From assembly GCA_041920415.1 (NCBI GenBank), contig JBHGYD010000004.1, forward strand, positions 1-64,000: a stretch of 64,000 bases of DNA, in the 5' to 3' direction. Positions within the stretch are counted from its first letter, which is position 1. Each line of letters starts with the position of its first letter. The notes below the pieces were generated by a model, which was not told the DNA's origin, made no database searches, and was given only the letters and a program-made list of their open reading frames with translations. The position numbers were made by a program, and so were the translations under genes. This DNA comes from JBHGYD01 sp041920415. Its GTDB lineage: Bacteria > Bacillota > Bacilli > Bacillales > Anoxybacillaceae. This document shows positions 43,783-51,940 of the stretch, in pieces.

Positions 43783-44016
43783 ATGCATACTCTGCTTGTC
43801 ACACTATTAGTGATTGTATCGATTGCGATGATTGCTGTGGTGTTATTGCAATCAGGAAAAAGCGCAGGACTTTCTGGCGCGATTACAGGCGGTGCCGAGC
43901 AATTATTTGGAAAGCAGAAAGCGCGTGGGCTAGATGCGGTATTGCACCGCATTACGGTCGTGTTAGCCGTTTTATTTTTCGTTTTAGCAATTGCCGTAAC
44001 GTATTTTCAACTTTAA
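43783..44016 (+). CDS. secG: Preprotein translocase subunit SecG
   Basis: 77-aa membrane protein with two helices (about residues 3-22 and 54-74) and the conserved connector QSGKSAGLSGAITGGAEQLFG. It aids SecYEG translocation. ATG 43783 sits nine bases after AGGAGGT; an upstream in-frame ATG at 43753 precedes the ribosome binding site and is not used. First gene of secG-est-rnr-smpB. Confidence 0.93.
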   Translation: MHTLLVTLLVIVSIAMIAVVLLQSGKSAGLSGAITGGAEQLFGKQKARGLDAVLHRITVVLAVLFFVLAIAVTYFQL

Positions 44017-44024
44017 TCTTGAAA

Positions 44025-44060
44025 AAAGGAGGCGGTCCATCCATACAGGGCTGCCTTTTC
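44025..44060 (+). terminator. Hairpin between secG and est
   Basis: GGCGGTCC and GGGCTGCC arms (with wobble pairs) flanked by A- and T-runs. Probably partial termination inside the operon. Confidence 0.55.
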
Positions 44061-44091
44061 TGTTTCATAACGAAGAAAGGAGTTTGCTACC

Positions 44092-44832
44092 ATGAAATTA
44101 GTTTCACCAAAACCATTTACATTTGAAGCGGGGGAGCGCGCAGTATTGCTGCTCCACGGATTTACTGGAAATTCATCTGATGTGCGCATGTTAGGACGTT
44201 TTCTCGAATCAAAAGGGTATACATGCCATGCTCCGATTTATAAAGGACACGGCGTGCCACCGGAAGAATTGGTACATACTGGCCCTGATGATTGGTGGCA
44301 AGACGTGATGAACGCATACGAATTTTTAAGAGACAAAGGCCATGACAAAATTGCGGTCGTCGGATTATCGCTTGGCGGCGTATTTTCGCTCAAATTAGGT
44401 TACACTGTACCTGTAACCGGTATTGTCCCGATGTGTGCGCCGATGTACATCAAAAGCGAGGAAACGATGTATCAAGGTGTGTTGGAATATGCGCGCGAAT
44501 ATAAAAAACGGGAAGGAAAAACGCCAGAACAAATCGAAAAAGAAATGGAAGAGTTCAAAAAAACACCGATGAAAACGTTAAAAGCGCTGCAGCAGCTTAT
44601 CGCTGACGTTCGCAACCATATTGATTTAATTTACGCACCGACATTTGTTGTTCAAGCACGTCATGATGACATGATTAATACCGATAGTGCAAATATTATT
44701 TATAACGGCGTCGAGTCTCCCGTAAAAAAAATCAAATGGTACGAAGAGTCGGGTCATGTGATTACATTGGATAAAGAAAAGGATCAACTTCACGAAGATA
44801 TTTATGAGTTTTTAGAATCATTAGATTGGTAA
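44092..44832 (+). CDS. est: Carboxylesterase, Est30 type
   Basis: 246-aa alpha/beta hydrolase closely resembling the thermostable Geobacillus Est30. Oxyanion segment LLHGFTGN (20-27), nucleophile Ser93 (GLSLGG), Asp192 (ARHDDMIN) and His222 (SGHVITLD) form the expected triad. It cleaves short-chain esters or monoglycerides; the natural substrate is unknown. The gene before rnr matches Bacillus yvaK. Confidence 0.93.
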   Translation: MKLVSPKPFTFEAGERAVLLLHGFTGNSSDVRMLGRFLESKGYTCHAPIYKGHGVPPEELVHTGPDDWWQDVMNAYEFLRDKGHDKIAVVGLSLGGVFSLKLGYTVPVTGIVPMCAPMYIKSEETMYQGVLEYAREYKKREGKTPEQIEKEMEEFKKTPMKTLKALQQLIADVRNHIDLIYAPTFVVQARHDDMINTDSANIIYNGVESPVKKIKWYEESGHVITLDKEKDQLHEDIYEFLESLDW

Positions 44833-44853
44833 TCCTCGAAAGGAGGACGAAGA

Positions 44854-47184
44854 ATGGATGAACAAATGAAGCAGCTAATGGACAGGCTGCTGACGTTTAT
44901 GAGAGACGAAGCGTACAAGCCGCTAACCGTTCAAGAGCTTGAAGAAGCATTCGGCATTACCGATGCATCTGAGTTTAAAGAGCTTGTCAAAGCGCTTGTT
45001 GCGATGGAAGAACAGGGACTTGTGGTGCGCACACGAAGTAACCGTTACGGCGTACCGGAAAAAATGAACCTTATTCGTGGTAAGGTGACAGGTCACGCAA
45101 AAGGGTTTGCCTTTGTTGTTCCGGAAGACCCGACGCTTGATGATATTTTTATTCCGCCTTCCGAATTAAAAAATGCGATGCATGGCGACATAGTATTAGT
45201 GCGCGTCAACTCGCAAACATCGGGAGCGCGCAAAGAAGGAACGATTGTCCGCATCTTGGAACGCGGTGTGACAGAAGTTGTTGGCACGTATACGGAAAGC
45301 AAACATTTTGGATTTGTCATTCCAGACGATAAAAAAATTGTCAATGATATTTTTATCCCGAAACATGCGGCAAACGGTGCGGTAGAAGGACACAAAGTTG
45401 TCGTGAGATTGACAACGTACCCTGAAGGAAGAATCAGCGCCGAAGGAGAAGTCATCAAAATCCTCGGGCATAAAAACGACCCTGGCGTTGATATTTTATC
45501 GATTATTCATAAACATGGCTTGCCGCTGCAGTTTCCTGAGGACGTTATTGCTCACGCCAACAGCATTCCCGAAGAGATTACGGAAGAAGATTTAAAAGGA
45601 CGCCGCGATTTGCGCGACCAAATGATTGTCACCATCGACGGAGAAGACGCAAAAGACTTAGACGATGCCGTTACCGTGACGAAGCTAGACAACGGTCACT
45701 ATAAATTAGGGGTTCATATCGCCGATGTGAGCCATTATGTAAAAGAAGGCTCACCGATTGACCGCGAAGCATACGAACGCGGCACGAGCGTCTATTTAGT
45801 CGATCGTGTCATTCCGATGATTCCGCATCGTCTGTCCAATGGAATTTGTTCGTTAAATCCAAAAGTGGACCGTCTGACGTTGTCATGCGAAATGGAAGTG
45901 AATGAGCATGGCGAAGTTGTCAGCCACGAAATTTTCCAAAGTGTGATTCGCACGACGGAACGCATGACGTATTCGGACGTGAATAAAATTCTTGTTGATA
46001 AAGACGAAGAATTACGCAAAAAATACGAGCCGCTTGTGCCAATGTTTGAGTTAATGGCAGAGCTTGCGGACATTTTGCGCAATAAGCGGATGAAGCGCGG
46101 CGCGATTGATTTTGATTTTAAAGAAGCAAAAGTGTTAGTGGATGAAGAAGGAAAGCCGTACGATGTCATTTTGCGCGAGCGTTCCGTTGCCGAGCGTCTC
46201 ATCGAGGAATTTATGTTGCTTGCCAACGAAACGGTGGCGGAGCATTTCCACTGGATGAACGTGCCGTTTATTTACCGCGTTCACGAAGATCCAAAACCTG
46301 AGAAGCTACAACGTTTTCTTGAGTTTATTACAAACTTTGGCTATGTCGTTAAGGGAACAGGAAATCAAATTCATCCACGCGCATTGCAAGAAGTGTTAGA
46401 AGCGGTGCGCGGCGAGCCGGAAGAAATGGTTGTTTCCACGGTAATGCTTCGTTCGATGAAGCAAGCTCGTTATGACGCCGAAAGTCTCGGTCACTATGGA
46501 TTATCGACGGACTTTTATACGCATTTTACGTCACCGATTCGCCGTTACCCGGATTTAATTGTCCACCGTCTCATTCGCACGTATTTAATTAATGGGCAAT
46601 TAGACGAAGAGACACAACAAAAATGGGCGGAAAAGCTCCCTGATATCGCCGAGCATTCCTCTAATATGGAGCGCCGCGCTGTTGAAGCAGAGCGTGAGAC
46701 AGATGACTTGAAGAAGACGGAGTTTATGGAAGATAAGATCGGTATGGAGTTTGACGGTATTATTAGCTCCGTTACAAACTTCGGTCTGTTTGTCGAGCTT
46801 CCGAACACGATTGAAGGTCTTGTCCACGTTAGTTACTTGACAGATGATTATTACCGCTACGATGAGCGCCATTACGCGATGATTGGCGAGCGGACAGGAA
46901 AAGTATATCGCATTGGCGATGAAATTACCGTTCGCGTCATCAATGTCAATAAAGATGAGCGCATTGTTGATTTCGAAATTGTCGGCATGAAAGGAAATCG
47001 CCGAAAAACTGCGAAAGATGCTCCGCTTGTCATCGAGGGAAAAAAAGAGCGCAAGAAGCAGAGAAAACGTGGCACAAAGACCATTGATGAGGAATGGTCC
47101 ACGAAAAAGCCGAAGAAGAAAAAGAAATTTTACGAAGATATTCCACAACTGAAAGCGAAAAAGAAGAAAAAGAAAAAACGATAA
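44854..47184 (+). CDS. rnr: Ribonuclease R
   Basis: 776-aa 3'-5' exoribonuclease that degrades structured RNA and works with SmpB-tmRNA on faulty mRNAs. An N-terminal winged helix, two cold-shock domains, the RNB catalytic domain (DGEDAKDLDDAV with the metal aspartates) and a C-terminal S1 domain (GIISSVTNFGLFVEL) are present. A very Lys-rich tail closes the protein. Cognate smpB and ssrA follow. Confidence 0.96.
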   Translation: MDEQMKQLMDRLLTFMRDEAYKPLTVQELEEAFGITDASEFKELVKALVAMEEQGLVVRTRSNRYGVPEKMNLIRGKVTGHAKGFAFVVPEDPTLDDIFIPPSELKNAMHGDIVLVRVNSQTSGARKEGTIVRILERGVTEVVGTYTESKHFGFVIPDDKKIVNDIFIPKHAANGAVEGHKVVVRLTTYPEGRISAEGEVIKILGHKNDPGVDILSIIHKHGLPLQFPEDVIAHANSIPEEITEEDLKGRRDLRDQMIVTIDGEDAKDLDDAVTVTKLDNGHYKLGVHIADVSHYVKEGSPIDREAYERGTSVYLVDRVIPMIPHRLSNGICSLNPKVDRLTLSCEMEVNEHGEVVSHEIFQSVIRTTERMTYSDVNKILVDKDEELRKKYEPLVPMFELMAELADILRNKRMKRGAIDFDFKEAKVLVDEEGKPYDVILRERSVAERLIEEFMLLANETVAEHFHWMNVPFIYRVHEDPKPEKLQRFLEFITNFGYVVKGTGNQIHPRALQEVLEAVRGEPEEMVVSTVMLRSMKQARYDAESLGHYGLSTDFYTHFTSPIRRYPDLIVHRLIRTYLINGQLDEETQQKWAEKLPDIAEHSSNMERRAVEAERETDDLKKTEFMEDKIGMEFDGIISSVTNFGLFVELPNTIEGLVHVSYLTDDYYRYDERHYAMIGERTGKVYRIGDEITVRVINVNKDERIVDFEIVGMKGNRRKTAKDAPLVIEGKKERKKQRKRGTKTIDEEWSTKKPKKKKKFYEDIPQLKAKKKKKKKR

Positions 47185-47185
47185 G

Positions 47186-47216
47186 GAAAGCCTCTTCTCA
47201 AGAGAGGCTTTCTCTT
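47186..47216 (+). terminator. Terminator after rnr
   Basis: GAAAGCCTCT/AGAGGCTTTC stem then T-rich sequence. smpB may still be read through. Confidence 0.75.
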
Positions 47217-47281
47217 TCCTTGAGTTTTTGGGGAAGTTTTGCTAAAATTTTATTTGTCTTTATAAGGGGAGGAAGAGCGCG

Positions 47282-47749
47282 ATGCCAAAAGGTGAAGGGA
47301 AACTGATTGCGCAAAATAAAAAAGCACATCACGATTATTTCATCGAAGAAACATATGAAGCAGGAATCGTTCTGCAAGGAACGGAAATTAAATCGATTCG
47401 CGCTGGAAAAGTAAACTTAAAAGATTCGTTTGCCAAAGTGGAAAAGGGCGAAGTATTTGTTCATAATATGCATATTAGCCCTTACGAACAAGGAAACCGC
47501 TACAATCACGATCCATTGCGGACAAGAAAGTTGCTTCTTCATCGCCGTGAAATTAACAAGCTAATTGGTTATATTAAAGAACAAGGCTATACGCTCGTTC
47601 CGTTAAAACTCTATATTAAAGATGGCTTTGCCAAGTTATTGTTAGGCGTTGGCAAAGGAAAGAAAAAATACGATAAACGCGAAGATATGAAAAAGAAAGA
47701 AGCGAAACGTGAAGTCGAACGCGCTTTCCGTGAACGCCAAAAAATGTAA
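47282..47749 (+). CDS. smpB: SsrA-binding protein SmpB
   Basis: 155-aa RNA-binding protein that carries tmRNA into the ribosome. The beta-barrel core has KAHHDYFIEETYEAGIVL, GTEIKSIRAGKVNLKDSF and the HISPYEQGNRYNHDP loop; the C-terminal tail is basic and helical, mimicking mRNA in the decoding site. Ribosome binding site AGGGGAGGAA. Its RNA partner starts 105 bp downstream. Confidence 0.97.
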   Translation: MPKGEGKLIAQNKKAHHDYFIEETYEAGIVLQGTEIKSIRAGKVNLKDSFAKVEKGEVFVHNMHISPYEQGNRYNHDPLRTRKLLLHRREINKLIGYIKEQGYTLVPLKLYIKDGFAKLLLGVGKGKKKYDKREDMKKKEAKREVERAFRERQKM

Positions 47750-47765
47750 TAACAAAACTTTACAA

Positions 47766-47793
47766 TTGAAAAAGAAAACTGCTGTGATATAAT
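47766..47793 (+). promoter_or_regulatory. Promoter of ssrA
   Basis: TTGAAA (47766-47771), 16 bases, TATAAT (47788-47793), with an extended TG before the -10. Start is expected about 55 bases before the mature tmRNA end. Confidence 0.75.
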
Positions 47794-47854
47794 AAATAGT
47801 GTCAGTGCCAGTTCATCTAAGCTTAAGCTTTTTTCGTGAACGTTTCTCCAACAT

Positions 47855-48208
47855 GGGGACGTTACGGATTCGACAGGGGTAGATCGAGCTTAAGCTGCGA
47901 GCCGAGGGGATCGTCCTCGTAAAAACGTCACCTAAAGATAACTGGCAAAGAAAACTACGCTTTAGCTGCTTAATAATTGCGGCTAGCTCCTCCCTCCATC
48001 GCCCATGTGGTAGGGTCAGGGGTTCATAACGAGTGGGATACGCCCAAGTCCGCCGTCTGAGGACGAGGGAAGAGAACAATCAGACTAGCTGCTCGGAGGC
48101 CTGTCGGTAGGCGGATGATGCAGCGAAAATGAAATATACCGACTACGCTCGTAGACGCTTAAGTGGCGATATCTCTGGACGTGGGTTCGACTCCCACCGT
48201 CTCCACCA
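47855..48208 (+). ncRNA. ssrA: Transfer-messenger RNA (tmRNA)
   Basis: 354-nt RNA. The 5' end GGGGACG pairs with CGTCTCC near the 3' end to make an alanine-tRNA-like acceptor, and CCA is encoded (48206-48208). The T-arm GGTTCGACTCCC is intact. The resume codon GGC at 47944 opens the tag frame GKENYALAA, ending at TAA TAA (47971-47976); with the charged alanine the tag is AGKENYALAA, shorter than in Bacillus subtilis and like Geobacillus forms. Confidence 0.97.
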
Positions 48209-48231
48209 TACATAAAAATGGATCATTGGTG

Positions 48232-48262
48232 AAACAGGATAATTACTCAATCCTGTTTTTTT
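48232..48262 (+). terminator. Terminator of ssrA
   Basis: AAACAGGAT/ATCCTGTTT stem followed by T-run. Confidence 0.92.
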
Positions 48263-48529
48263 ATTTATGATTTGTTCTTAAAAATTAAAAATAGTACTTT
48301 TTAAGGTGATTAAATTGTTGTAGAATTTGTTCTAAGCATTGTTTTTATATATATAATTGTAATAAGGTTCATTTTTGCAGGAAAACACCAATTAAGCGTT
48401 GAAGTAAAATAATATATAGTATCATTTAGTATACTTTTGTTTGAAACAGGGGAAAATATTAATAACTTCATTCACTTAATGAGGAAGGGGGAATAAAATA
48501 TTATGAATACCTTAAAGGAGAGAGTACAA
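48263..48529. other. AT-rich leader of the toxin-like pair
   Basis: Very AT-rich, with several TATAAT-like words but no single clear promoter. No tmRNA 3'-end duplicate (attachment site) is seen here. Confidence 0.4.
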
Positions 48530-48712
48530 ATGAAATCTCTGAAAGAACTTAGAAATCAGAGAAAAAAAACTGATCTTTTGTATACTGGTGAGATTGAAAG
48601 CTTAAATGTTACCCTTCCTGAAGAAGTTATTAAAGAACAAAGGGATTATTTTGAAAGTATAATTAAGCCAATTTCTCAAAGAGTTTTCTCTAGATATATT
48701 AGTAATAATTAA
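48530..48712 (+). CDS. Small basic/acidic helical protein, possible antitoxin
   Basis: 60-aa protein of low GC. It starts with a charged helix (MKSLKELRNQRKKTDLLYTGE) and continues IESLNVTLPEEVIKEQRDYFESI, a strand-helix pattern seen in small antitoxins. ATG 48530 follows AAAGGAG by nine bases; an in-frame ATG at 48503 is also possible after GGAAGGGGG. It sits 90 bp before a PemK/MazF-like gene, so an antitoxin role is inferred from position and size only. Confidence 0.5.
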   Translation: MKSLKELRNQRKKTDLLYTGEIESLNVTLPEEVIKEQRDYFESIIKPISQRVFSRYISNN

Positions 48713-48804
48713 GAAGATATTATCAATATACTTGGTAATATCTTTTTTTGTTTCTTGGATAGAAGAAATATGTTAAAATTCTCCTGAAAAGGAGAGTGGG
48801 AGAG

Positions 48805-49419
48805 TTGGGGTATAAAAAAGGGCAATTATTAACATATACGTTTCCTGCAAGAGAAACAAAAAAGATAAATAAATCAGGTGTTATTAAAGATTTTCATAGA
48901 GCAGTGGTATTACATACTAGAGAAACCCCTTTTAAAACGGTTTTAATTGCTCCAATCACTTCAGCAGAAAGTTTAAAGGCAAACATTCCTCCAAACTATG
49001 TTGAGATAAAATATGAAGATTATCCCTTGTTTTTAGATCATGATAGTTATATTAATTTAGATATGACACTTGCAGTAGATGAATCTGAATTAGAAGAATT
49101 TAAGAAATCTGGCATCCTTATAAGAGGGACATTGAATCCAAAAGATTTGTACCAGTTAGATTATAAACTTGCACTTACATATGAAATGACGAAGTTTCTT
49201 AAGACAGAGATATCAAAACAAGTAAGTCATGAAATGGAAACGGTTGTTGAGTTCATTGATTCTAACTTAAGAAAACCAGTTCATCAGTTGTTGTCTAGAA
49301 TTGATGATTATGAGTTAGTTGCCGATATAATTTCGTTAATTGATATGATTATTAACGAAATTAGCAACGAGTATATAAAGAAAGATATAAAAGAAGGTCA
49401 ATACTTAAATGAAGAATAG
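48805..49419 (+). CDS. PemK/MazF-like toxin-family protein with C-terminal extension
   Basis: About 204 aa. The N-terminal 110 residues look like a PemK/MazF beta-barrel (KKGQLLTYTF, HRAVVLHTRETPFKTVLIAPITSAES, INLDMTLAVDESEL), the fold of ribosome-independent mRNA interferases. A predicted helical extension of about 80 residues follows (FLKTEISKQVSHEMETVVEFIDS), which ordinary MazF lacks. TTG 48805 or GTG 48796 is the start; the sequence AAAGGAGA favours TTG. Low GC and position just after ssrA suggest horizontal gain. Confidence 0.6.
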   Translation: MGYKKGQLLTYTFPARETKKINKSGVIKDFHRAVVLHTRETPFKTVLIAPITSAESLKANIPPNYVEIKYEDYPLFLDHDSYINLDMTLAVDESELEEFKKSGILIRGTLNPKDLYQLDYKLALTYEMTKFLKTEISKQVSHEMETVVEFIDSNLRKPVHQLLSRIDDYELVADIISLIDMIINEISNEYIKKDIKEGQYLNEE

Positions 49420-49642
49420 ACGCTAAAGAATTATAAATGGGGTTTTTTTGAAGTCTAATTGAAGTTGGAACAAAATAGAGCGTCAATATCAACCAAAAAT
49501 AATACTATAAATAACAGTTAGTAATTTCGTGTGGTTTGTGCGGGGGTCTATCCCCACTGCCGAACAAAAAAATAATGAAAAAGGCGGCATTCATTCCCGG
49601 CACTATTCTTATTTGCTTGGGAGTTATTAAAAGTTGAGTTAG

Positions 49643-49672
49643 ACCTAAAGGTTTTCTTTAGGTTTTTTATTT
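49643..49672 (+). terminator. Rho-independent terminator
   Basis: ACCTAAAG/CTTTAGGT (49643-49650/49656-49663) followed by a T-rich run. It directly precedes the group II intron-like segment. Confidence 0.75.
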
Positions 49673-49675
49673 TAT

Positions 49676-49935
49676 GCGTGCCCAGCTAAGCTGTTGCCTG
49701 CTTACTGTTGGAAGCCCAGTCTGAGTAAGTGCCAAGCTGCTCAGTAGCTGACAGGCAACTGGTGGAGAAATCTAGGCTCTCGCCCTGTAACAAAGTAACT
49801 CTCAAGAAGAGAGCGAGCGAATCAGTAGACCGTAACATGAAGTGAATACTGCCGCCTTGTCAGAAAAGACCTCCTTGGAGGACAAAGGGAAGTCGAGCCT
49901 GGATAAAATGGGCGAAGACTATGAAGGGTTCACTT
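49676..49935 (+). mobile_element. Group II intron-like 5' fragment (domain I remnant)
   Basis: The stretch starts with GCGTGCCCAGC, close to the GUGCG 5' end of bacterial group II introns, and has the pairing GTTGCCTG/CAGGCAAC enclosing CTTACT/AGTAAG, then GCTCTC/GAGAGC and CCTCC/GGAGG hairpins, as in domain I. No maturase gene and no domain V hairpin follow, so it is a fragment. Lying right after a terminator fits the insertion habit of class C introns. Family identity is inferred from memory. Confidence 0.4.
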
Positions 49936-50061
49936 ATTATTACTCATATATAAATCTACATATTAGAGCTAACTCTAAGTCAAGAGGTTCTTTGACAAAC
50001 ACATAAGACTATATATTAACAGAACTTTATTCACGGTAGACCAAAGGAAGTTATTTACAAG

Positions 50062-50094
50062 TTGACAATATAAACTGTAACAATTATTATTACA
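50062..50094 (+). promoter_or_regulatory. Promoter and palindromic operator of the Rrf2 gene
   Basis: TTGACA (50062-50067), 17 bases, TATTAT (50085-50090). The repeat TGTAA 50076-50080 / TTACA 50090-50094 overlaps the -10, the usual place for autoregulation by an Rrf2 repressor. Confidence 0.65.
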
Positions 50095-50113
50095 TTTAGG
50101 AGGAAGGTTCATT

Positions 50114-50524
50114 ATGAATAGCGATTTTTCGATTGCCGTTCACTGCGTTGCTTATCTAGCTAAAAAGCAAAACCAACGAGTGACCAGTGAAGACATCGCT
50201 CAAAGTGTTTCTGTCCATCCAGTAAGGTTAAGGAAAATTTTGAGCACATTAAGGAAAGAAAATATTATTACTTCTAAAGAAGGGGCAAAAGGCGGATTCT
50301 CTTTAAACGATCAACCTGAACATATTACGTTAGACAAAATATTTAAAATCACTAGCGAGGAAACGCTTGTACCGAAATGTCCTGATTCCAATGAGAATTG
50401 CCCAATAGGTAAAAACCTATCAGACATACTCATTCGCATTTTTCACAATGCGGAAGAACACTTTTTAAACTATTTAAAAGGTGTGACGATTAAAGATATC
50501 ATTGACGAAATCAATAATAGTTAG
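50114..50524 (+). CDS. Rrf2-family transcriptional regulator (YwnA-like)
   Basis: 136-aa winged-helix regulator. The helix-turn-helix covers about residues 22-60 (VTSEDIAQSVSVHPVRLRKILSTLRKENII), and the wing has GAKGGFSL. Cys89 and Cys96 (KCPDSNENCPIG) could sense thiols or oxidants, and the C-terminal half resembles Bacillus YwnA. It has a strong promoter with a palindrome at the -10 and heads a cassette with mnmA and oxidoreductase genes. Confidence 0.85.
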   Translation: MNSDFSIAVHCVAYLAKKQNQRVTSEDIAQSVSVHPVRLRKILSTLRKENIITSKEGAKGGFSLNDQPEHITLDKIFKITSEETLVPKCPDSNENCPIGKNLSDILIRIFHNAEEHFLNYLKGVTIKDIIDEINNS

Positions 50525-50544
50525 TTTTCATACGTGAAACAAGA

Positions 50545-50590
50545 GCACAACTAATACTTTGTGTTAGTTGTGCGGCATAAATTTTTTTAA
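50545..50590 (+). terminator. Hairpin after the Rrf2 gene
   Basis: GCACAACTAA/TTAGTTGTGC (50545-50554/50564-50573); a T-run follows after eight bases. Confidence 0.6.
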
Positions 50591-50635
50591 ACATAACTGT
50601 AATGAAAAATATTTCAGTTTAAGGGGGGAATAAGG

Positions 50636-51748
50636 TTGAAGAAAAAACGAGTTGTCGTTGGAATGTCCGGTGGGGTAGATTCCTCTGTGGCTGCTTACCT
50701 TCTTAAAAAAGAAGGGTACGACGTCATCGGTGTATTTATGAAAAACTGGGATGATATCAATGATGATGGTGTATGTACGGCAGCGGAAGATTATGAAGAT
50801 GTTATGAGAGTAGCTAATCAACTCGGTATTCCTTACTATAGTGTGAACTTTGAAAAAGAATACTGGGATCATGTATTTACGTACTTCATGGATGAGCTCA
50901 AGCGAGGTCGAACACCTAATCCAGATGTATTATGTAATACCGAAATTAAATTTAAAGCGTTCGTTGACTACGCCCTTTCACTAGATGCTGATTATATCGC
51001 GACAGGTCATTACGCAAGAATCAACAGAGAAAATGGACAAATCACCTTACTACGTGGAAAAGACTCCAATAAAGATCAAACTTATTTTCTTAGCCAATTA
51101 ACGGCAGACCATTTGTCTAAAGTTCTGTTTCCACTAGGAGAATTAACGAAGGATGAGGTACGAAAAATCGCTCAAGAATTGAACCTTATTACCGCCAATA
51201 AAAAAGATAGTACTGGAATCTGTTTTATTGGAGAAAGAAATTTCAAAAGCTTTTTAAAGAATTTTTTACCGGCACAGCCCGGAGAAATTCGTTCAATCGA
51301 TGGGGAAGTGCTAGGAACTCATGATGGGTTAATGTATTACACAATTGGTCAACGAAAAGGACTTGGCATCGGTGGTAAAGGAACAGGTGAACCTTGGTAT
51401 GTCGTCGATAAAGATTTAGAAAACAACGTTTTACTCGTCGCTCAAGGAAAAAACCATCCGGCATTGTTCTCCACCGGTCTCATTGCATCTAACATTAACT
51501 TTATTAATGGGGATGTTCATCCACGTACATTTGCATGTACAGCTAAATTCAGATACCGTCAAGAAGATCAAAAGGTAAACGTTCATATTCGTCCGGATGG
51601 AACGGTCTTTGTAGAATTCGAAAAACCAATTAAAGCTGTTACTCCGGGCCAAGTAGCGGTATTTTATGACAATGAGATTTGTCTTGGCAGTGCCATTATT
51701 GACAAAGTGATAAAAGATGATGCAGCCATTGCTGCTGTCGCATCGTAA
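50636..51748 (+). CDS. mnmA: tRNA-specific 2-thiouridylase MnmA
   Basis: 370-aa enzyme that puts sulfur on U34 of tRNA-Lys, -Glu and -Gln using persulfide sulfur. PP-loop SGGVDSS (11-17), Cys100 (NPDVLCNTEIKF) and Cys196 (DSTGICFIGE) form the catalytic pair. Start is TTG 50636 after GGGGGGAA. Bacillaceae normally keep mnmA beside a cysteine desulfurase under the Rrf2 regulator CymR; here it follows a different Rrf2 gene and no desulfurase is present, suggesting a second or relocated copy. Confidence 0.93.
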   Translation: MKKKRVVVGMSGGVDSSVAAYLLKKEGYDVIGVFMKNWDDINDDGVCTAAEDYEDVMRVANQLGIPYYSVNFEKEYWDHVFTYFMDELKRGRTPNPDVLCNTEIKFKAFVDYALSLDADYIATGHYARINRENGQITLLRGKDSNKDQTYFLSQLTADHLSKVLFPLGELTKDEVRKIAQELNLITANKKDSTGICFIGERNFKSFLKNFLPAQPGEIRSIDGEVLGTHDGLMYYTIGQRKGLGIGGKGTGEPWYVVDKDLENNVLLVAQGKNHPALFSTGLIASNINFINGDVHPRTFACTAKFRYRQEDQKVNVHIRPDGTVFVEFEKPIKAVTPGQVAVFYDNEICLGSAIIDKVIKDDAAIAAVAS

Positions 51749-51940
51749 AAAGATCGTTATGGAAATTAAAGATTTTTCTATATATATTTGTTTTTTACAA
51801 AAGATAAATATTGTTCCTATCAGTGTTTAACAGGACTGTATGTATCGGCTAGATCTAAAAGAGGTTTTAAGCTTTCAGATGTGGCATAACGTAATGATTT
51901 TAATTATGTATGGCTCAACTTTTCTTAGGGAGTGGTAACA

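Larger units (their letters stand above)
49420..50061. other. Accessory noncoding stretch before the Rrf2 gene
   Basis: Contains a GGGG/CCCC hairpin near 49539, a terminator at 49643-49672, a group II intron-like segment at 49676-49935 and an AT-rich end. A 20-codon frame at about 49575-49637 is not supported by a ribosome binding site. Confidence 0.5.

Noticed and set aside
43755..44126. 123-codon open frame overlapping secG
   Set aside because: Out of frame with secG, which has the correct ribosome binding site, length and membrane helices.
49575..49637. 20-codon frame beginning MKKAAFIPG
   Set aside because: No ribosome binding site and too short to judge; it could be the start of a lost membrane protein.
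48200..50100. Integrated element with attachment sites at the ssrA 3' end
   Set aside because: No integrase gene and no second copy of the ssrA 3' end were seen in the downstream sequence, so only gain of DNA near ssrA is suggested.
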